From Lysinibacillus agricola (GTDB lineage: Bacteria > Bacillota > Bacilli > Bacillales_A > Planococcaceae): 64,000 nucleotides of DNA. The stretch spans positions 747,501-811,500 of the forward strand of contig NZ_CP067341.1 of assembly GCF_016638705.1 (NCBI RefSeq), given 5' to 3'. The notes beneath the pieces were generated by a model. The model worked only from the letters and a program-made list of their open reading frames with translations. It did no database searches and had not been told where the DNA came from. Below are positions 59,878 through 64,000 of this stretch, one piece after another. How positions within the stretch are numbered: position 1 is the first letter of the stretch; every line of letters begins with the position of its first letter. A program made the translations under genes and the position numbers.

Positions 59878-60957
59878 ATGTTTAAAAGGATTATAAGTAT
59901 ATTGGTACTTTCAATTGTTTTACAAGCTACAACTATGGGGGATTTTTCTGGGATTAGTAAGGCAGACGCGGCATTCTCCAAAGCTGTTGATGTGCCTAGT
60001 TCATACTGGGCAAATTCGTCGATTCAACACATGCTATCGAAGCAATATATGACTACATATACAGACAATACATTTAAGCCAGAGCAAGCTATTACGAGGG
60101 GAGAGGCAGCATCGGCTATCGCTCGGTCCATTCAGCCGAATTTAGATACTTCGATTTCAGTAAATTTTAAAGATGTTACGATTTCTCATCCATATTACAA
60201 GGAAATTTGTCAGCTTGTAGAATTAGGTGTTATACAAAATAGTGATGCCTTTCATCCAAATGAGCCTTTAAAGCGTATGGAAGTTGCAAAAATGCTAGCA
60301 CTAGCCTACCAGTTTAAAGTGGATGGTAAAAATAAAAGTAAATTTGATGATGTTCCTCGAACACATTGGGCAAAAGACTATATCGAATCACTAACAGACA
60401 TAGGAATTATTGGCGGAATAGATTCAAAGCATTTTGCACCCGATAAATTAGTGACACGGGCGCAATTAGCTGTTTTTGTTGACCGTAGCATAAATTTCCA
60501 AAAAAAAATCATGAAGCTTGAAGTAGCTTATGATTATTTAGCAAAGGATTATATACCAACATTAAATCTTTCGACAGCTTGGTCAAAAGAGGTCATTCGG
60601 TTAATCAATGTGGAAAGGGAAAAGAATAATCTGGCGTCTGTTGTCTATGATTCGAACCTGACACAAATCGCTATTATAAAAGCGCAGGACATGGTTAAAC
60701 GTAATTATTTTGAGCACGTTTCTCCTTATTATGGTGCCCCTTGGGATTTAGCGACATTATTTGATTATTCCTACACGAGCTTTGGGGAGAATATTGCAAG
60801 ATATTTCAAATCGCCCGAAACAGTTGTAAAAGGATGGATGGTTTCTCCTGACCATCGAGATAATATTATGAAGGAGCATTATACAAATACCGGTGTAGCG
60901 ATCGCACAGGATAGCAAAGGCAATTATTATTGGGTTCAAATGTTTTCGAGTCAATAA
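59878..60957 (+). CDS. SLH-anchored CAP-domain protein
   Basis: A 359-residue surface protein. Signal peptide about 1-32, three SLH modules (about 35-205; ITRGEAASAI, LKRMEVAKML, VTRAQLAVFV) and a C-terminal CAP/SCP-PR1 domain (about 235-359) with LINVEREKNNL, HVSPYYGAPWDL, SFGENIARYF and GWMVSPDHRDNIM, including the histidine/glutamate pair. CAP proteins of spore-formers are secreted; the enzymatic role is not established. The ribosome site TAGGAGG is strong. Confidence 0.92.
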   Translation: MFKRIISILVLSIVLQATTMGDFSGISKADAAFSKAVDVPSSYWANSSIQHMLSKQYMTTYTDNTFKPEQAITRGEAASAIARSIQPNLDTSISVNFKDVTISHPYYKEICQLVELGVIQNSDAFHPNEPLKRMEVAKMLALAYQFKVDGKNKSKFDDVPRTHWAKDYIESLTDIGIIGGIDSKHFAPDKLVTRAQLAVFVDRSINFQKKIMKLEVAYDYLAKDYIPTLNLSTAWSKEVIRLINVEREKNNLASVVYDSNLTQIAIIKAQDMVKRNYFEHVSPYYGAPWDLATLFDYSYTSFGENIARYFKSPETVVKGWMVSPDHRDNIMKEHYTNTGVAIAQDSKGNYYWVQMFSSQ

Positions 60958-61036
60958 TTGGTTATGTAACAAAGAGTTGCTAATGTTACATTTATGTTAC
61001 GAAGGAAAGAAATAACGACTAAATTGTCCCATTTTT

Positions 61037-61079
61037 AACGCTGATGAAGCCAAGAAACGTTGGTATATCAGCGTTTTTA
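61037..61079 (+). terminator. Terminator after the SLH-CAP gene
   Basis: AACGCTGAT pairs with ATCAGCGTT; an inner CCAA...TTGG also pairs; TTTTTAT follows. Confidence 0.8.
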
Positions 61080-61178
61080 TTCATTCTAAAATCGTTACAC
61101 AATTGAAAAATTAAAATACCACCTTTTATGATAGTCTATTTATAGGCAAAAAAGTTAAGAGAGGGGTATAACAAAAGT

Positions 61179-62093
61179 ATGAATAAAAAATGGTTATTAC
61201 CGATTTTTGCATCTTTCATGTTATTTTCGACAACTCATATAGATTCAGCTGAAGCAGCGACTAAATCTGAAGTTACTGACACAGCTTCTAAATATTTAGG
61301 TATTCCATATAAATACGGTGGGACAACGACAAGCGGTTTTGATTGCTCTGGCTTTACTTCTCAAGTATTTGCAGATTTAGGCATCAAATTAAACCGTACA
61401 TCAGGCGCACAATACCAACAAGGGACAGCAGTTGCTAAAAGTGATCTTCAAGTTGGAGATTTACTATTTTTCAATACAAGTGGTAGTGGTATCTCACATG
61501 TATCTATTTACATAGGTGATGGTAAAATGGTCCACTCTCAAACAAATCAAGGTGTTAGTTATTCGAACGTAAACGATCCATATTATTGGGGTTCTCGTTA
61601 CGTAGGTGCAAAACGTGTTGCTACATTTGATGCAGAACAACAAGCTGAAGTAAAGCAAGCAGCAATTGATTTTACAGTATATGCTTCACGTGCGGAAGTT
61701 GCTTCACAAATTGCAAAAGCTATCAACTTAGATACATCTGACAAAAATAGTGGTTTTATCGATGTAAAACCAACAAATGAGCATGCAGGTGCTATTGCAG
61801 CTGTTGCAAAATTAGGTATTTTTGAAGCTGATGCGAATGGTAAATTCAATCCGTCTTCACCAATTAACCGTGCACAAATTGCGAAAGTACTAGTTATCGC
61901 ATTCGGACTTGAGAATGATAGTCAAGAAGTATCATTTAATGATGTACCACAGGATAACTGGGCTAATGAATATATTTCTATTCTTGCATCTAACGGTGTT
62001 ACAAATGGAGATGGCAATGGCAACTTTGGTATGGATGAGTTACTAAAAATCAAAGAACTAAAAATGTTTATTGAAAGATTACAATCTAGATAA
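61179..62093 (+). CDS. NlpC/P60 endopeptidase with C-terminal SLH modules
   Basis: A 304-residue secreted wall hydrolase. Signal peptide about 1-27. The NlpC/P60 domain (about 30-145) has the catalytic cysteine in FDCSGFT, the histidine in SHVSIYIGDG and the third polar residue in MVHSQTNQG. The C-terminal half has SLH repeats (about 165-302): one partial at the start and two full (INRAQIAKVL; the last LLKIKELKMF has lost the usual TRAE pattern). It should cut peptide bonds in peptidoglycan while bound to the wall polymer. The ribosome site AGAGAGGGG is present. Confidence 0.93.
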   Translation: MNKKWLLPIFASFMLFSTTHIDSAEAATKSEVTDTASKYLGIPYKYGGTTTSGFDCSGFTSQVFADLGIKLNRTSGAQYQQGTAVAKSDLQVGDLLFFNTSGSGISHVSIYIGDGKMVHSQTNQGVSYSNVNDPYYWGSRYVGAKRVATFDAEQQAEVKQAAIDFTVYASRAEVASQIAKAINLDTSDKNSGFIDVKPTNEHAGAIAAVAKLGIFEADANGKFNPSSPINRAQIAKVLVIAFGLENDSQEVSFNDVPQDNWANEYISILASNGVTNGDGNGNFGMDELLKIKELKMFIERLQSR

Positions 62094-62147
62094 TATTTTC
62101 ATAGATGCATTGATTGCAAGAAAAGATCTTTTAAATAGCTTATAATT

Positions 62148-62186
62148 AGAGGAGAGTTTGCAATTGCAGACTCTTCTATTTTTATG
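62148..62186 (+). terminator. Terminator after the NlpC/P60 gene
   Basis: AGAGGAGAGTTTGCA pairs imperfectly with TGCAGACTCTTCT, followed by ATTTTT. Confidence 0.7.
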
Positions 62187-62311
62187 ATAATTTCACTAAA
62201 AAGGAAGTGGTTGGAAAAAAAGTACTAAAAAGTGCTATCGTAGGATGATTTATTTAGTTAATTTTGTTAAAATGAATACGTTAAGAGAACAGGAAGGGAG
62301 GAAATAAGACA

Positions 62312-64000
62312 TTGAATCTTAAAAAAATTAGTCTTATTTTGTGCGTCTTATTCATTTCAGCTTCTATGTTTACTATACATAGTGAAAGTGTAATGGCAGA
62401 TACAACTACAAATGTAACATTTGCAGATATCTCCAAAAATCATGAAGCTTATGAAGAAATCAATTATTTAGTAAATTTGGGTGTTATCCAAGGATATTTT
62501 GTAAATGGGAAAAGAGTCTTTGGCCCAAATGAGTCTGTAACACGCGAACAAGTGGCAAAAATGGTTGTCGTTGCCTCTGGCAATAAACCATTAGTTGTAA
62601 ACAAATCAAGTTTTTCGGATGTAACAGTAGGTACTGAAATGTCAGGCTATATCGAACGTGCCATCCAATTAGGATTCTTTTCAACGAATACACAAGGCAA
62701 GTTCTTACCAAAAAAGGCTATAACTCGTGATGAAATGAGTTATGTATTAACGAAGGCATTTAACTTGGACACAAGTGAATATGAAAACATAGATTCACCA
62801 TTTGCTGACGTAGGTATTACACACCCTTACGTTAAATATGTAAATACAATTTACTATAATGGTATCACAAATGGTAGTGGTGAAAAGTATTTACCAAATA
62901 ATACAGTTACACGTGCACACTTTTCATTATTTGTAGCACGTGCAAAAAACGAGAAATATCGTTTAGAGCTACCTGTTAAAGGGACATCTGTACCTGATAC
63001 AAAAGAGGTTATTGGGCTAGTCAAAGTGACGACAGATGGTCTAAATATCCGCAAAACACCAGATAGTTCATCAAATACTAACATTGTTGGTACAGTCAAT
63101 AAAGGTGGCAAACTATCAGTATATGAAGTTGAGGGTAAATGGCTAAAAGTATCATATAAAGGTGCATTTGCTTATCTTTATAAAGATTATGCACAATATT
63201 TAGATACAGATGGCAATGAATTAGGGTCTGTCCAAAAAGAAGTGACATCAAAAGGCGCTATTAACTTATACGTTAAACCAACTTCTTCATCAAAAATCAT
63301 TCAAACTATTAAAGCGAATGAAAAATTACCAGTTTACAAAACTGTTGGCGGTTATCATTTAACGCAAGTAAATGGTTTACCAGGTTACATTGTAGCGAAC
63401 AGCACAACAGAAACGAATACAGAAGAGAAACCTGATCCAACTCCAACTCCACCTACAGCTTCAGGAGATGTAATAGGACGAGCAACTGTTGGAAACCTAA
63501 ATGTCCGTAGTGAAGCAAATGCAACTTCTACAGTGCTATTTAAGCTTAACAAAGGCGACTCTGTTAAAGTTAACGAAATTAAAGGTTATTGGGCAAAAAT
63601 CGAATACAATGGTAAAGCAGGTTATGTTCATAAATCTTATTTAAAATTATTAAATCAAAACGGCAAACCGTTGCAAAATCGTATTATTATCCTAGATCCA
63701 GGTCATGGTGGCAAGGATCCAGGCACAGTACTAGGTTCTAACAATGAAAAAAGCATTACATTAAAAGTGAGCACACTTGTTAAGCAAAAGCTTGAGAATG
63801 CTGGCGCAAAAGTGTACATGACTCGTACTGGTGATACGTTCCCTACTTTACAAGGTCGAGTAGATTTTACAAATGCAAACTATGGTGAGATTTTCGTGAG
63901 TGTGCATGTAAACTCTGCTTCCAATGTCTCAGCATCAGGTACTGAAACATATTATGCTATTTCACCAGGCGATATGTATCAGGAGGATATTGATTTAGGC
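62312..64000 (+). CDS. SLH-SH3b N-acetylmuramoyl-L-alanine amidase (5' part, runs off window)
   Basis: Starts TTG at 62312 after GGGAGG and stays open to the window end (563 codons). Signal peptide about 1-29. Three SLH modules (about 33-215; VTREQVAKMV, ITRDEMSYVL, VTRAHFSLFV), then SH3 domains at about 225-290, 300-365 and 385-450 (the clear ones: DGLNIRKTPDSSS, LNVRSEANAT), then the Amidase_3 domain from about 455: IILDPGHGGKDPG with the first zinc histidine, the NNEKSITL segment with the glutamate, and FVSVHVNSAS with the second histidine. It cleaves the muramic acid-peptide bond. The end lies past 64000. Confidence 0.93.
   Translation, partial: MNLKKISLILCVLFISASMFTIHSESVMADTTTNVTFADISKNHEAYEEINYLVNLGVIQGYFVNGKRVFGPNESVTREQVAKMVVVASGNKPLVVNKSSFSDVTVGTEMSGYIERAIQLGFFSTNTQGKFLPKKAITRDEMSYVLTKAFNLDTSEYENIDSPFADVGITHPYVKYVNTIYYNGITNGSGEKYLPNNTVTRAHFSLFVARAKNEKYRLELPVKGTSVPDTKEVIGLVKVTTDGLNIRKTPDSSSNTNIVGTVNKGGKLSVYEVEGKWLKVSYKGAFAYLYKDYAQYLDTDGNELGSVQKEVTSKGAINLYVKPTSSSKIIQTIKANEKLPVYKTVGGYHLTQVNGLPGYIVANSTTETNTEEKPDPTPTPPTASGDVIGRATVGNLNVRSEANATSTVLFKLNKGDSVKVNEIKGYWAKIEYNGKAGYVHKSYLKLLNQNGKPLQNRIIILDPGHGGKDPGTVLGSNNEKSITLKVSTLVKQKLENAGAKVYMTRTGDTFPTLQGRVDFTNANYGEIFVSVHVNSASNVSASGTETYYAISPGDMYQEDIDLG

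Overview
This window is a low-GC Firmicute chromosome, most likely a Lysinibacillus of the sphaericus/fusiformis group. The large S-layer protein at 38616-41867 begins like L. sphaericus S-layer proteins (start MAKQNKGRKFFAASATAA, three SLH modules). The gene order from the ATP synthase operon through murA, spoIID, spoIIQ, spoIIID, mbl, flhO, flhP, fabZ, ywpF, ssb and ywqA/ywqB follows the Bacillus subtilis arrangement. Taxonomy and names rest on recognising sequences by eye; no search was run.

Layout. 1-3300: end of glyA, a decayed EAL-domain fragment, upp, a composite repeat element, mnaA. 3393-10385: complete F1Fo ATP synthase operon atpIBEFHAGDC. 10485-19467: a ywzB-like gene, murA, spoIID (broken by an in-frame TAA), spoIIQ, spoIIID, mbl, flhO/flhP, an EpuA-like gene and fabZ, with repeat elements in the gaps. 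19641-30210: an unknown gene, a small lipoprotein, a minisatellite of about 32 copies of a CCGCGG-containing unit, a NERD-domain protein, ywpF, ssb, the ywqB/ywqA pair, an IDEAL-domain protein and a divergent flagellin behind a sigma-D-like promoter. 30261-35571 (minus strand): cell-wall polymer genes tagA, a flippase fused to a DUF5693-like protein, and csaB. 36125-64000: a surface-protein island with SLH autolysin, S-layer protein, three stalk-domain proteins plus a stalk-domain pseudogene, SLH phosphodiester glycosidase, a YknWX-like pair, a giant secreted helical-repeat protein, SLH-CAP protein, NlpC/P60-SLH protein and the first 563 codons of an SLH-SH3-amidase.

How it fits together. CsaB adds pyruvate to the secondary cell-wall polymer, and SLH modules bind the pyruvylated polymer. 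Six SLH proteins lie within 34 kb of csaB, so the right half reads as one surface-assembly neighbourhood: polymer synthesis, the S-layer, and wall hydrolases anchored to the same polymer. The tagA, flippase/DUF5693 and csaB genes overlap by 1-4 bases, which suggests coupled translation.

Most unusual items: (1) a family of modular, MITE-like intergenic elements with imperfect terminal inverted repeats and variable internal arrays; (2) an in-frame stop in spoIID; (3) a flippase-DUF5693 fusion that keeps an internal ribosome site and ATG at the junction; (4) a 1323-residue secreted protein built of about 14 copies of a ~52-residue repeat; (5) the 0.66-kb minisatellite; (6) a flagellin paralog with an altered C-terminal helix; (7) decayed EAL, IS3 and stalk-domain fragments. 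No tRNA, rRNA, CRISPR array or intact insertion sequence was seen.
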